The notes under the pieces were generated by a model that saw nothing but the letters and a program-made list of their open reading frames with translations, did not search any database and had not been told where the DNA came from. A program made the translations under genes and the position numbers. Below, in pieces: positions 21,583 through 32,560 of a stretch of DNA of 64,000 bases (position 1 is its first letter; every line of letters begins with the position of its first letter). The DNA lies in the NCBI GenBank assembly GCA_934045075.1, contig OW203722.1:5451264-5515263 (forward strand), given 5' to 3'. This DNA is from Yponomeuta sedellus (Eukaryota > Arthropoda > Insecta > Lepidoptera > Yponomeutidae).

Positions 21583-21749
21583 AAGGCCTTATTGGCGGCT
21601 TGATAACTTCTGACAGAGGGCTCGCCACTGTCTTACAATCCACCGCCAACCTGGACTTGGCCCCCGTGGTGGAGTATGACCTAACCTTCCAGCGATGCAG
21701 GAAGAGACCAGTGCCCCAGCAGTGGGGACATAAAAGAGTTGATATCGAT
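21583..21749 (+). mobile_element. SINE-5S, 5'-truncated, probable target duplication
   Basis: Starts in AAGGCCTTATTGGCGGC and ends GAGTTGATATCG. ATGTAAGTCTAT just before it and ATGTAAGTATAT just after it look like a 12-bp target duplication with one change. Confidence 0.9.
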
Positions 21750-21837
21750 GTAAGTATATATAACTAATTAAACTTGTACTCTTAGAAACTCAGATAGTAC
21801 GGGCTAAACGAAATAAAAGTTAGCATATAAAAAAAAC

Positions 21838-21890
21838 CTACCAACTGCGAGTCGGACTTGCGCATCGAGGGTTCCGTACAAATTTGTTAG
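21838..21890 (-). mobile_element. GTTCCGTA element, 3' end fragment
   Basis: Minus-strand end of the family: GCGAGTCGGACTTGCGC and GAGGGTTCCGTACA on the plus strand are the complement of the right end of 37956-38524. Confidence 0.78.
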
Positions 21891-22089
21891 TAGTTACTTA
21901 AATTATTATAAATAGTTTAGGAATCGAGTCTGTCAGTTTTTTCCGAGCAAAGACTAATTTTTCAATTATTTAATTACAGTGAAGAGTTTTCAATTTTTTT
22001 TTGTCGTTTTGTAACACCCCACCAAAATCAATCAACTAAAGAAAATACTAACGATAAAATCTGTACATATTCCCAAAATAAATATAATA

Positions 22090-22575
22090 ACCTAACTACG
22101 TATATGCCTTAAGTATCACACACAATTAACGCAGGAATTGGCAAAGAGACGTCCAGCAGTACAATGCATTGGCAGAAGAGAGAGAGAGGTAGGTAACCAA
22201 ATGCACAAAGTACGTTGGGAAAGACTTCATCGAAGCCTACCAACACTGAAACAATCTGGCCAAACCAACGCAACTATGAATGATACTAAAGCACAAGTCA
22301 TCAGAAGGAAATAAATATAATAAACGCACAATAAGCATAATTAGGTATAAAAGTCTTAAGACCCAGGTCATTACACACAATTAACGTAAGAAACGGCAAA
22401 GGGATGTTCAGTAGTACAATGCATTGGCAGAAGAGTGTGAGTGAGGTAGGTAGACCAATGCACAAAGTACTTTGGAACAACTTCATCGAAGCTGACCAAA
22501 CTGAAACATCTCAGCCGAACCCACGCAACCATGAAATAGTGCCAAGAATTAAGCCAATATACCTACTACAAAAAT
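22090..22575 (+). repeat. Tandem duplication, about 255-bp unit, two copies
   Basis: CACAATTAACG is at 22121 and 22376. AGTACAATGCATTGGCAGAAG, AATGCACAAAGTAC and ACTTCATCGAAGC recur in the same order. The copies differ by many substitutions and small indels, so the duplication is not recent. Confidence 0.85.
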
Positions 22576-22649
22576 AAGCCTTACTATTAAAAAGCCTATA
22601 GTGGCTTCTAACTACTCACTAACGTCCCATAACGTCCTTTCATTGCCTA

Positions 22650-22870
22650 TCATAATCCGTAATTTGATAACCCTATATATTGGACACCCTATATCGCGAC
22701 TATATTCGGACTATGCGTTCCTATATAGTATAATTATAATCTACTAACAAACGTAACATAATATAAACCGTAATTTACCACCCTATATTGCGTATATGCC
22801 GCCTATGTGTTCCCATTCAGTAGTAAGTACCTATATGATCTATTACAAACGTAACATACCTACATAACTT
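22650..22870 (+). repeat. Tandem duplication, about 100-111-bp unit, two copies
   Basis: CCGTAATTT at 22657 and 22768, and ACAAACGTAACATA at 22747 and 22845. The unit is rich in CCCTATAT-type motifs. Confidence 0.75.
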
Positions 22871-25685
22871 CGGTCGAGAAAAGTACGCACCTACCTACAT
22901 AAACGCAAGAGTTGAATGACCCGAAGGTCACGAGTTAGACAGCTATTATAAAGGCACCGCATCGCTCTATACCTATTCCTTAGTTCGATGGAAATGTCAC
23001 TGTTAGGTTAATATGCACAGAACCTCACACCTAGTGTTATCTAACAATCATTGATATTAAATATTGACAGAAGTTGTAAACAATACGTTTAATAGGTACC
23101 AAATCAGAATTAAAATGCTATGTTTTTCTAACGGGTTTAGACAGATTTACCTACCTTACCCTAATTGAATCGAGACATTTAAACGTAAAGCTTTTATCTA
23201 CCTGATTTAATAGCTTCAATAGGAAACATTGAGGAGACACCAATTCACTTATTTGTCAATTTAAAATGATCCTAACAAACGAATAATGACCGCATATGTG
23301 GGGAGCTGGGGAAATACTTACTCTCATCATTCAACTCTGGATACCCTGGAAGAAAAAGAGGAGCCTACCTAACATTCCCAGCCCAGTAAGCTAATGAATT
23401 TAACCACCAAACAAATTGTTTCAGCAAAGCAAACCCCATTTATATTTAATCGTGTGTATGTGTGAGTGCCTATGGTGTTTCCCTAGTCACAGCTATTACC
23501 TATCGCTATCCTCCCTAACTCCGGAAAACCTAACTGTTTCAAGTCATTAAATTCTATTTAATGCACTAACTCGTGCTAAGGACTGACTTGACTTGACGCA
23601 GTTAGCTTTCAGACTTTCTGGCCGGCCAGAGTGTGTAGCCTAGGGTGTGTATGCGTAAGTGGTTTATGGGATCGGTACCACTTACAGGGTAAGAATATAC
23701 GGAATATAATACATAGATATGTTATGGGTGCAAAGTGCCAGAGGGCTGGAATCGTCTGTCACGCAGGGAAATAGCAGGGGGAAAATTGCTATACCACAAA
23801 TGCTAGTGGAAGGAGATCTAACACCACATTCACAAGAAGCATTTTAACCCAATTTTCAAGCTAGATAATTAATATGAAATTATCTCAATTAAGTAATTAA
23901 TTATGACATCAAATTATATAGGAAAATTGTTTTACAAATAAAATAAATTGGGCACACCTCCGGTGAAGGGATTCTTTAAACCTTTCAACCAAAGCAGACT
24001 CAGATTCAGCCGTAGCATAGTAAGCAGAGCTAGATATTGGAATTCCTCATTTAGTCTGTCAAATCAACTGTATAAGGCTACCAAGTGAATTCGCTCTAAA
24101 TTCACACGTTTGTATGCGGAATTAAATATGATGCAAACCTCTGAAAGCTATGGCGCAGGCATGTCATTGATAACCTCGTGTGCCTACATCGAGTCGAGTA
24201 GGTATTCGACAAAGGCTAGCCACACGGCCTATCCCTAACATGCCCTTGCCACCGAGAGTTTTGTTTTGCACACATTTATTTCCCCAAAAACGCTGTACTG
24301 TGGAGAAAAAGGGTTAGTTCACAATTTATTTCGCGGAAGCTACACTAATCACAAATGCTGAAAACCATATTTTTACGCGGAAACCTTCTAGCTAATTGTA
24401 CGGAATACTCACCAAAACCGTTCCTAACATTTACACTTTTTACTTTCAAATCTAATTCCCTAGCTCCGAAAGTACCTCTAAACCTGAGACTTCACACCAG
24501 GGCTGATACACTAGGAACGCAATGCCCACAGATGATGCTAGGTCACAAATCCAAAGCCACTTTCCTATTACCGAATTTAAATGCAATCGAAACTCCCCAG
24601 TTCTAATAAATTCACATAAAATGGCGAATTTTCCTACGAGCGGAATAGGTGTACGTACTATTGAATTTCCTGGTCCAGAATGCGTGCGCGCCGTTGGCGC
24701 CTCGGCCTTTTTATAGCCTCGCGAAACAACCCCGCGCGTCCAAAATGGCTCCGCTACCAATTCCGCTTTGTCTAACCCATCATGAAACCTAATGACACCC
24801 GATTGGCCAGCCGAAATCCACCTCCATCTCGTTTCAGAACTTTAAAGTTTTGATATTTTGTAAATTAATTTCCTGTGTCTTAATGTAATACATTATTTAT
24901 TTTCTATTTATTTATCTCGATATTTCCTGTTTAATTGATTTGTCTACAATAATTTCTTCTTAACAATTTATTCCAACACACCACTGACCTGCGGCACAAT
25001 GCTTACGGACAACTAACTAACTTCTGTTAATATAAAGGTTTAGCGTAATGTTTGTGTTAAAACATCCTTTCAATTTAATACAGATTTACCTAGAAATACT
25101 CTACTTTGGCTACAATCGCGAATTGAAACGTTATAATCATTTTAGTAGGCGCCGCGGCAACCAGTGGCGCCCAAACCGGAATCGGCTAATCGGAGAACTA
25201 CAACCCACCAATACAGCAATACTCTAAACTCACACACGCAACCCTGTATGAATACGAGAAGAAGCTGCGTTCAATAATATTTAATTATTAGGAATGTCCT
25301 GAATGCTACATTTCAAAAGTGATGAATGATTCAATTCCTTTCCCCGAACATTGAATAAATAGCTCTTTAGCAGTTCGTGACTTAATATATTACATGTCAT
25401 GTTTCATTCCAATTTACGAGTAACAACTTTAGCTATCCCTCTAGCAACAATTATAAATAATTACACCATTCGCAAATATTATGGTATTAAGTTACTATAC
25501 TTTGAAATTTTGATTTTATTGAAATAAATAACGTGACAAGACTATCGAAGGCATAGAGCCATGAAAGAAAACCAATAAACAATCAAAATAGAAATTACTA
25601 CCTTGGACAAATTATGTTAAGAATAATAACTGTTATACAACAGAAACATACATTACAACATTAGTCCCATACTGTCCCAAGCGAC
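22871..25685. other. Long stretch with little recognisable content
   Basis: Apart from a SINE-tA tail at 23554-23582, I see no repeat of the families above. TATAAAAAGG on the minus strand (24706-24715) sits beside a short GC-rich block that is open for 102 codons (24452-24760), but no domain is recognisable. A GC-rich spot near 25150-25185 contains GGCGCC twice. Confidence 0.45.
23554..23582 (-). mobile_element. SINE-tA tail fragment
   Basis: ATGCACTAACTCGTGCTAAG, the complement of the family tail. Confidence 0.7.
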
Positions 25686-25689
25686 GTGC

Positions 25690-25870
25690 ATGGTTGTTTT
25701 GAAAAAGTTGAACGGAATCGAACCCGCGTACCGTCCGATCTCCGCACTACACCTACCAAATACGTGCGTCACTCGCCTAACTGTAGGTACGTGTCTCGGC
25801 AGTCGGCGCCGCCGGTTACTAACGCGGAACGGAATGAGACCATGTGGTACACCTACTCTCACGTTCTTTT
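25690..25870 (-). repeat. tRNA-like SINE relic
   Basis: Box-B-like GCGGGTTCGATTCCG lies on the minus strand at 25713-25727, with an upstream TTAGGCGAGTGACGC that could be a box A. No other copy was seen, so the family is uncertain. Confidence 0.45.
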
Positions 25871-26039
25871 ATAGACATTAAGTTTATGATTGATTTATCA
25901 TACGAGATTACGTTTAGGTGATCTAGATATTAAAAGGGATATGAAGGGAATCATTCGAGTTCCTTTTCTTTTGTTTAAATCATTCAACCCCATCACTAGC
26001 CTAGATAGGCTAATATCCATTCTCAAAAGAAAGTAGATG

Positions 26040-26600
26040 TTCTTTGATTGATTAATTATGAGCTTTATTTATTTTGTTTTTGTGAATAGACAATTTTTTT
26101 AAACAGAGACTTGTAATATTACATCAATATGTTCTAAATTAGTTTCCTTTCACAAGACACATTAATAACCTCTGAATGGAGCCGTAAAGAACATTTAGTG
26201 ATCTCAGTCTCGGCTAGATGGAGCTAGTAGTTATTTTGATCTATTGAGTTTTATTAAATTAATTGTTTAAGTGAATATATTACTTTTACAAAGTCTCTAA
26301 TATTACATCGGTGCGTTATACATTAGTTTTCTTTCATGACAAGACTTATTAAAAGCTTTTTAAAGAATTTGAAAGTAGGATTAAAGAAAGTTTAGGGAAC
26401 CCATTCTCACCTAGATGGAGTTAGTAGTTATTTGATTGATTATAAGTTTTAGTAATTTTTATTGTTTAAGTGAATATAATACTTTTACCAAGTCTCTGAT
26501 GTTACATCGGTGTGTTATAAATTAGTTTCCCTTCATAACAATATGTATTATCGACATACTACAGAGTTTAAACGTAGCAATAATTATCGTTTAGTGATTC
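26040..26600 (+). repeat. Tandem array, about 190-bp unit, three copies
   Basis: ACATC-(A/G)-(A/G)-T-(A/G)-(C/T)-GTT anchors occur at 26121, 26305 and 26504 (spacings 184 and 199). Each unit has GTTTAAGTGAATATA or a variant, AGTCTCTAATATTACATC and TAGATGGAG..AGTAGTTATT. Sequence before 26040 may contain a further half unit. A satellite-like or local duplication with no coding content. Confidence 0.85.
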
Positions 26601-27221
26601 TATTCTCTCCTAGGTAGGGGCTAAATTAAATGTTTCAGAGATTATTCTTATTTATATCTTTAGTGTATGGTTTTCTGTCTTCAAATCACTAACATAAAAT
26701 CGCTGTGAATAACTCAGTATACTTTGATAACCATAACATTACCTCAACACGGAATTTTACCTACTTAACTACTAGGTAAATAAATGCTTTTAAAATCTAC
26801 AAGCGCGTGCAAAAACAAGAAAGATATTGAAATTTGTACTTATAATCTACTATTTTAATAATGATAGCAATTAACATTTGATTTGAAAGCAGTTGAAGGG
26901 AATCTACTTCCCAGCCGCCGATAGCGCCATCTATCTGTTAGGATGAAATGCCGTGTCACAAGTGATAGGTAGCGGACGAGTTTTTTTTCCAATCGATAAT
27001 CTATTAGTTGTGCGCTCGTCCACTGCAGATGTCGTTGTAACTTATTATTCTATCCCACTATTTATTGTCATCCCTAAATTCTTGTTGCACAATTTAATCT
27101 AGGTATAACAAACCCTGTTAGTAAACAAAATAAGGTCTAGCTGTATTTCAGTCTTCGAATAGACTACTACATAGAGAATCCTATTGCATATTTGTTTTGA
27201 TTAAATGCAAATTGGCCCAGC
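26601..27221. other. No recognisable feature
   Basis: No repeat or gene signal beyond the end of the tandem array. Confidence 0.4.
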
Positions 27222-27290
27222 TGCGATGGACGCCGATTTCCACCGGAAGGCCGCGGGATCGAACCCAGCCTCACTCAGCAAGCGGAATGT
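27222..27290 (-). repeat. tRNA-like SINE relic
   Basis: Minus strand GGCTGGGTTCGATCCCGCGG contains a box-B-like core, with GGCGTCCATCGCAGCTGGGC further on. The arms do not make a full cloverleaf. Confidence 0.4.
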
Positions 27291-27743
27291 TTTTCTTTTC
27301 TTTTTATGACTAATAACGGAAATGTCGATTAGTACACAAACAAACCTCAACAAATCCCCAGATAGCGTCCCCGCTACGAAACTTATTTGTTGTGTTTATA
27401 GATTTGTTGTAATGCCTAACTTGAATGATAAGGACCTTCTAACGACTAAAGTGCCTACCTACCTAATCAATCTCGTTAAATAAAGTTTCCGCGATTTTAC
27501 TACGTAACCTATCTCGAACCAAACTCGCACAGAACACAATTCAAATTTATATTAACGATCGTGAGCACTTGTATGGACCTTGGTCCGTTACAGTTTGTTT
27601 GTTTATTTGTCGTGTAAAACTTGTCAAATTTCATAGTGGTAGGTCAACCGGATGTACCCTATGAATGTTAATTCCCTCGACTACAAAAAAACACGTTTGT
27701 GCGGCATACATGGCTTTGAAGTTTGAACTCACAACCAGTCAAG

Positions 27744-27822
27744 ATAAAATTTTTGGCAGATGAAGTGGATGGGACGACTGGAATATAGTCGTCCCATCCA
27801 CTTCATCTGCCAAAAATTTTAT
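27744..27822. repeat. Perfect 36-bp hairpin
   Basis: Arms 27744-27779 and 27787-27822 are exact reverse complements, separated by the 7-base loop GGAATAT. The arms contain GGCAGATGAAGTGGATGGGA. No other copy of the arm was seen in the window. Confidence 0.97.
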
Positions 27823-27888
27823 AAATATAGTAGACGTGTTCTAAATAGCCTGGAGTAAAATAATTATTTCTGTAATTTGATGAATCTA

Positions 27889-27912
27889 AGATAAGATAAG
27901 ATAAGATAAGAT
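27889..27912 (+). repeat. GATAA microsatellite
   Basis: Four to five units of AAGAT. Confidence 0.9.
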
Positions 27913-28121
27913 GCATCTAATCACATGCATGATTTTTTTATAACTTTTTCTTATGCCCCAGGCAGGTTTTTTGAGAATATTGCAATATAAAGTGAATATT
28001 GCGATGTTTTGATTGTTTTTCAACGTAATGATGAGACTTAAGTTAACCTACTCTCTTTGTTTTGAGTTTCAAAAAATTGTTAATTTTGATTTCAGCTAAA
28101 TTTTACAAAGGTACGTGGTAT

Positions 28122-28123
<2 letters not shown>

Positions 28124-28174
<51 letters not shown>
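28124..28174. repeat. (TA)n microsatellite
   Basis: About 45 bases of alternating TA after TATTTTTTAT. Confidence 0.95.
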
Positions 28175-28176
<2 letters not shown>

Positions 28177-28825
28177 AGTAAATTAGTAACATATTCTTTT
28201 GAAAATCATAGTGGTGACAGCAAAAATAATTCTCCATAAGCAATTCAATAAAAATTACACAATTCAAGTAATGTCCCATTTAGATTCCTAAAATAGCGCT
28301 GGGCGCAGATTCGAAGAAAACCGATTTAATTGTAAAGCCGTGATATTATTAATCCAGTAGATTAAGGGCAAGATGGCTATCAAAGACACTAAAATGAGTT
28401 GTAGTTCTTATGTTATTAAAGTAGTTCTGCACTTCTTTGTAAATACAATCAGACCTAGGCAAATAGAATCAGAGATTTCGGACAGCGTTATTTGCAATAC
28501 CTTGTCTTGATGAGACTGAGCCTGAAAATGACACATTTTTTCTTTACCTACATTGGTTGGTAGAAAAGTACACGTGGTTATCAGTTTCAGTGTTCCGACA
28601 TGCGATGCCCCGAGTGGAGTTGACACGCTTTGATATTTCATTCGGTTTGAAACAAGGCTTGAATCGCCACTTTTTTTCAAGACCGCTTTTTGTATAGCGG
28701 TGCCGCGTATGAAACGTATGATGGAGTTATCTTGCGTAAACTGAAACGGTGGTCAACGCTACGAAATAACGGTTGTTCATAGAGAAGATAAGAGTTTTTT
28801 CTTTCCCCTGATTTCACGTATATTC
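28175..28825. other. No recognisable feature
   Basis: The 90-residue minus frame at 28408-28680 has no domain I recognise. Confidence 0.4.
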
Positions 28826-29051
28826 GATATCAACCCTTGTATGTCTCTACTGCTGGGGTACGGGTCTAAATCCGGGTTGGTAGGACAGCCGGCCCCAACA
28901 GCTTAGCGTGCCTTGCGAAGCACGGAAGCGCTCGGTAAAAATGCTACTAGCGGTCGTCATGGGACGGTCACCTATCCTGGACCTGACCGCGCCTGTTGTT
29001 GCTTAACCCAAGTGTTTTCAATCACTCCGTTCCACTAGGGCGCGAGCGCTT
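28826..29051 (-). mobile_element. SINE-5S, complete ends, large internal deletion
   Basis: Minus-strand copy with 3' end GATATCAACCCTTGTATG and the full 5S-like head up to GCGCGAGCGCTT. About 120 bases are missing after GGGTTGGTAGGAC, as in the copy at 3434-3694 but with a different breakpoint. Confidence 0.92.
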
Positions 29052-29089
29052 CCTGGTATCTTAACAAGCCATTAATCTACTGTTAACAG

Positions 29090-29350
29090 CTGACAATTGG
29101 CCTAAATGCATACAGAATAAAACATTTGACAGCTGTAAACAGTCGGATGAACAGATTGTTAGTTTACGAGAAACTGGGTCAGTCAGTGATTTTTGACGTT
29201 TTTCAAGACATGTTGATAGAAAATTGAGTATTCCCAACGCTAACAATCTGATAATTGGCTATTAACAGTCAAACAGCGCTTTCAGTTGGCAAAAAGGTAC
29301 CATTTAAAAATAAAATTTGACAGCGGTTAATAGCTTGTTAACAAACGAGA
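29090..29350 (+). repeat. Probable tandem duplication, about 191-bp spacing
   Basis: TTGACAGC(T/G)G at 29126 and 29317, with neighbouring ATTGGC/TTGGC, AATAAAA and TTAACA motifs in the same order. Weak similarity, by eye. Confidence 0.45.
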
Positions 29351-29847
29351 GACGGGTTAAAGCTTGTAACGATTTTCTCTTGTAGCTGTCCCTAAAACAG
29401 TTTTTGCGTTTGATTAATTGCTGTTTTGAGTGGTGAATTAATAAAGCAACAGTTTGATTCTTAGGTGAGTGTTAGATGAGATTTCAGGACAAGTTGCTGC
29501 TCGACGGAAAATTAGTCGGAATAAACTGTCAACTAATAAACGAAGCGTTTGTTATGATAAGTCTGTCGCCTCAAGATCCAAATCTTTACAGGAGTCGTGT
29601 GCTTTAGGATGAAAAACAGTTACTTGAAAACATAAAACAGATTAGTCAGTGTATCCTAGACTCCGGGAATGGGTGGAAATGGGCAGATATGCATGACAAT
29701 AAAAAAAAACTCAAACGACATTCCATACCAAATGATGGAAATACAATTTTCTAATTAGGTTCCATGAAATTTAAAAAAATAACAGTTCGTGAAGTTACAT
29801 GGCACTACTTGGCCATATGTCCGAGTGGCCCAGCAGCCAAAAAAGGC
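29351..29847. other. No recognisable feature
   Basis: No repeat or gene signal seen. Confidence 0.35.
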
Positions 29848-30010
29848 CTTCATCATCGTCATCAGCCCACCGCTGCCCACTGTTGGGTATAGGCCTTTTC
29901 CCTCAGATGCCATCTCTCACGATCCCGTGCCACCCCCTTCCACGGACTTTCCGTCAGCAGCCCGATGGTCTGACTACATTGTTGAGTCGGTGGAAGGTCT
30001 ATTGAAACAA
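29848..30010 (-). mobile_element. RTE-like LINE 3' end
   Basis: ATCATCGTCATCAGCCC at the left, then CACTGTTGGGTATAGGCC, is the complement of the acidic-codon end seen at 5863-6072. On the minus strand the pieces AVGGLMTMMK-like and STQQCSQTIGLLTES are recognisable only loosely. Confidence 0.65.
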
Positions 30011-30047
30011 GGCCTTCGCAAAGCAAATATTTCACTGATTTTCAGCT

Positions 30048-30100
30048 ACGGTTGTATTCTTTTTTTCTGGTTGTGCAATAAAGTGTTCTCTATCTATCTA
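30048..30100 (+). mobile_element. CR1-like LINE tail
   Basis: CTGGTTGTGCAATAAAGTG followed by TATCTATCTA. Confidence 0.7.
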
Positions 30101-30474
30101 CGACCAATATAATGACATAAAAGCTCCTAGTCCGCGACATATTACCTATTTGCACACGTCCTCCAAACGGGTCCAAAGAGGCCAGCCTTGCAGTAATTTC
30201 GCTCCACTCCATTTCGCTCCTCGAGTTACGCCCGCCCAGGGCAGCGTGCGTCTTCTCTGAATAATACAACGGGCCCCTCTTTTATTACGAGCGAAAGAAT
30301 ATACAATTCACATGTAACGGCCCCTTTATTTCGCCACTGGCTTTATCCCGCTGCTTCGGTCGCGCAATGAAAATATTCTTTATTGTGTGCAATACATAAT
30401 TTAGCACCAGAAATTACATAAGAGACTTAAGCGGTAGCAGTATTTGTTAATGATTCACGAAACTCATACGTAGT

Positions 30475-30569
30475 TATATATTGAGCGCGTCTAACCTCGA
30501 TTATTTATTAAGTAAAACGTATTTACCTGCTTTCCCGACGTTTCGGCGGCGTTACAGTTAAAAGGTAAC
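30475..30569 (+). repeat. CCCGACGTTTCGG repeat, copy 1
   Basis: GATTATTTATTAAGTAAAAC, then TTTCCCGACGTTTCGGCGG and GTTACAGTT. Other copies are at 37555, 51915 and 60230. Class unknown. Confidence 0.7.
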
Positions 30570-30747
30570 ATCGATATCAACCCTCGTATGTCCTCACTGC
30601 TGCGGCACGGATCTCTTCCTACGTGGAGGGAAGGTTAGACCATACTCCACCAAGGGGGCCAAGTCCGGTTTGGTGAAGGATTATAAAACAGAGGCTTATT
30701 ATCAGAAGTCATCGAGCCACCCATCAGTCCTCTGACGAGGCTTAACG
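30570..30747 (-). mobile_element. SINE-5S 3' half
   Basis: Minus-strand copy from ATCGATATCAACCCTCG to TCTGACGAGGCTTAACG. Its end coincides with the preceding repeat. Confidence 0.9.
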
Positions 30748-30944
30748 TATCCAGAGATAGATGTAATATTCTGTATTGTATGAAATGACATAATTGAACA
30801 CCAGGAATCACAAATTAAACTTAAATACTTTAACATAATAAGGCTTTACATGAGGCAGCGGCATCATAGTCTAAGGCCAATTAATATGGCGCGTTTTAGT
30901 ACCACATTATTATCATAAATTAATATCGAAACAAATATATATTG

Positions 30945-31063
30945 CGAATGTGAGGGGAAGGGCTGGTAAGGGACGTCCCAGACGGACTTATATCGACCAA
31001 ATAGGGGATGTAAAGGCAAAGGGAAAGATAAAAAGTACCCGGAACCGGCGTGCGTGCATGCAT
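30945..31063 (+). pseudogene. Non-LTR retrotransposon C-terminus, cut by microsatellite
   Basis: The frame reads GKGRPRRTYIDQIGD and KIKSTRNRRACM, matching the fragment at 35985-36195. In that copy the next residues are QRLMNVDEAK; here a long GTAT array follows instead. Confidence 0.85.
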
Positions 31064-31066
31064 GTT

Positions 31067-31324
31067 ATGTATGTATGTATGTATGTATGTATGTATGTAT
31101 GTATGTATGTATGTATGTATGTATGTATGTATGTATGTATGTATGTATGTATGTATGTATGTATGTATGTATGTATGTATGTATGTATGTATGTATGTAT
31201 GTATGTATGTATGTATGTATGTATGTATGTATGTATGTATGTATGTATGTATGTATGTATGTATGTATGTATGTATGTATGTATGTATGTATGTATGTAT
31301 GTATGTATGTATGTATGTATGTAT
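31067..31324 (+). repeat. (GTAT)n microsatellite, about 258 bp
   Basis: An almost perfect array of about 64 units, ending in an imperfect ATATAAATATGTATG. Repetitive open frames over it in all phases (CMYV repeats, IHTY repeats) are artefacts of the array. Confidence 0.98.
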
Positions 31325-31887
31325 ATAAATATGTATGTATTATCATAAAAAGAAAAATGAATACCACATTATTAAGTTTTGAACGTAAACTCTCCTATGG
31401 AAGTTCTTCTATTGTAACATTTTGTAGAGCAAATTTACCATTAGATACTAACAAGTGATTTTTGTTGTATTGTACAAATGGCCAAACAAACAGACAAACA
31501 TCTTTACAAGTATGCCATTTTATTATTTCATCATGTGCCCGGAAAACGAGAATGCGGAGGCTTGATGAAAGTACCCGGAGGCTAATGTGGACTTCTATCT
31601 GTGAATTACATTTAGGACTCTAACTGGAAGTTAAACCCTGAATAGCTGCACTGAAAGGGTTATTCTTCGAGAAGATTTACAAGAGCAGGAATGGGAATAA
31701 AATGCGTAAAAAGGGTTCAATAGTCATTGTAACAGACTCATACATTAACAACCTATAAAAGACTTACTGTAAAGCAAAGGCTTCTCTCGGAAAGAGATAG
31801 AGAAACTTTTGACTTAAAATTAGTGATTTGAAGTGCCGAACTAAGTGCATACCGGCAATTAAAACTCCTGAAATAAGCGAATACATA
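31325..31887. other. No recognisable feature
   Basis: AT-rich sequence following the microsatellite, without a shared repeat. Confidence 0.35.
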
Positions 31888-31996
31888 GATAGATAAAATA
31901 TATTTATTGTACACAGAAATTACAGTAACATAAATTATATAAAAATAGAGTACAATTGGCTGACTTATTACTAAGAGCAATTTCTTCCAGGCAACC
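31888..31996 (-). mobile_element. CR1-like LINE tail
   Basis: TTTATTGTACACAGAAATTACAG, GTACAATTGGCTGAC and AATTTCTTCCAGGCAACC on the plus strand are the complement of the family tail. It starts at GATAGATAAAATA. Confidence 0.75.
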
Positions 31997-32324
31997 TGAA
32001 TACCTCAGACACTTTAGTTTCCATGAATATCTTTGTAGTTACCGAGTGGTATTGCTACAACAACTTCACAAATGTACGTCACTTGTAAAAAGGCTAATTG
32101 GTACGATTAATAACAGACCTAGGACTTCCCAGAATGTGAGGTCGGCGTTCAAGCGATTCTTTAGCACCGATAAGGTAAAACATGGTGACGCATAATTGCT
32201 TTTCTATGAAAACGTCTAAGTATATTTGAATTTCCGCTCAAAGCGCCTTAAGCTAGTGCGTAGCAGTTGTTACTAACGTGAACTGGTTTAATCAAGATGG
32301 GACAGCTTGTCAATATAACAGGGT

Positions 32325-32429
32325 TGTACAGTCGACATGCGTACGGCTTACAGTTTTGTTGCAAAGTCGTCCATAACGTAACTGATTAGAGTGCTCGTTT
32401 GTAAAGATTGACGTGCTGTCGACTGTACA
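32325..32429. mobile_element. 105-bp MITE-like element
   Basis: Ends TGTACAGTCGACA (32325-32337) and its near-exact complement TGTCGACTGTACA (32417-32429). The interior TTGTTGCAAAGTCGTCC is shared with 21308-21412. Confidence 0.8.
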
Positions 32430-32560
32430 TAGAAGTAACATTCCATAACAAGCTCCGTCCCATTGAAAAGCGCTCACTGCAGAAACATGTTAATTTATTT
32501 ATTTAGGAGCACTACTAATATACAGACCTTACAGCAACATTTACCCTTTATAAGTCTTAC

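Noticed and set aside
25150..25200. TGGCGCCCAAACCGG as a second LTR primer-binding site
   Set aside because: No LTR-like segment with TG...CA ends lies upstream and the match to known primer-binding sites is partial.
31067..31324. CRISPR-like array
   Set aside because: A simple 4-base repeat with no spacers; nothing in the window has repeat-spacer structure.
30950..31458. Frames of 92-134 residues made of CMYV or IHTY repeats
   Set aside because: They are translations of the GTAT microsatellite in different phases; no coding meaning.
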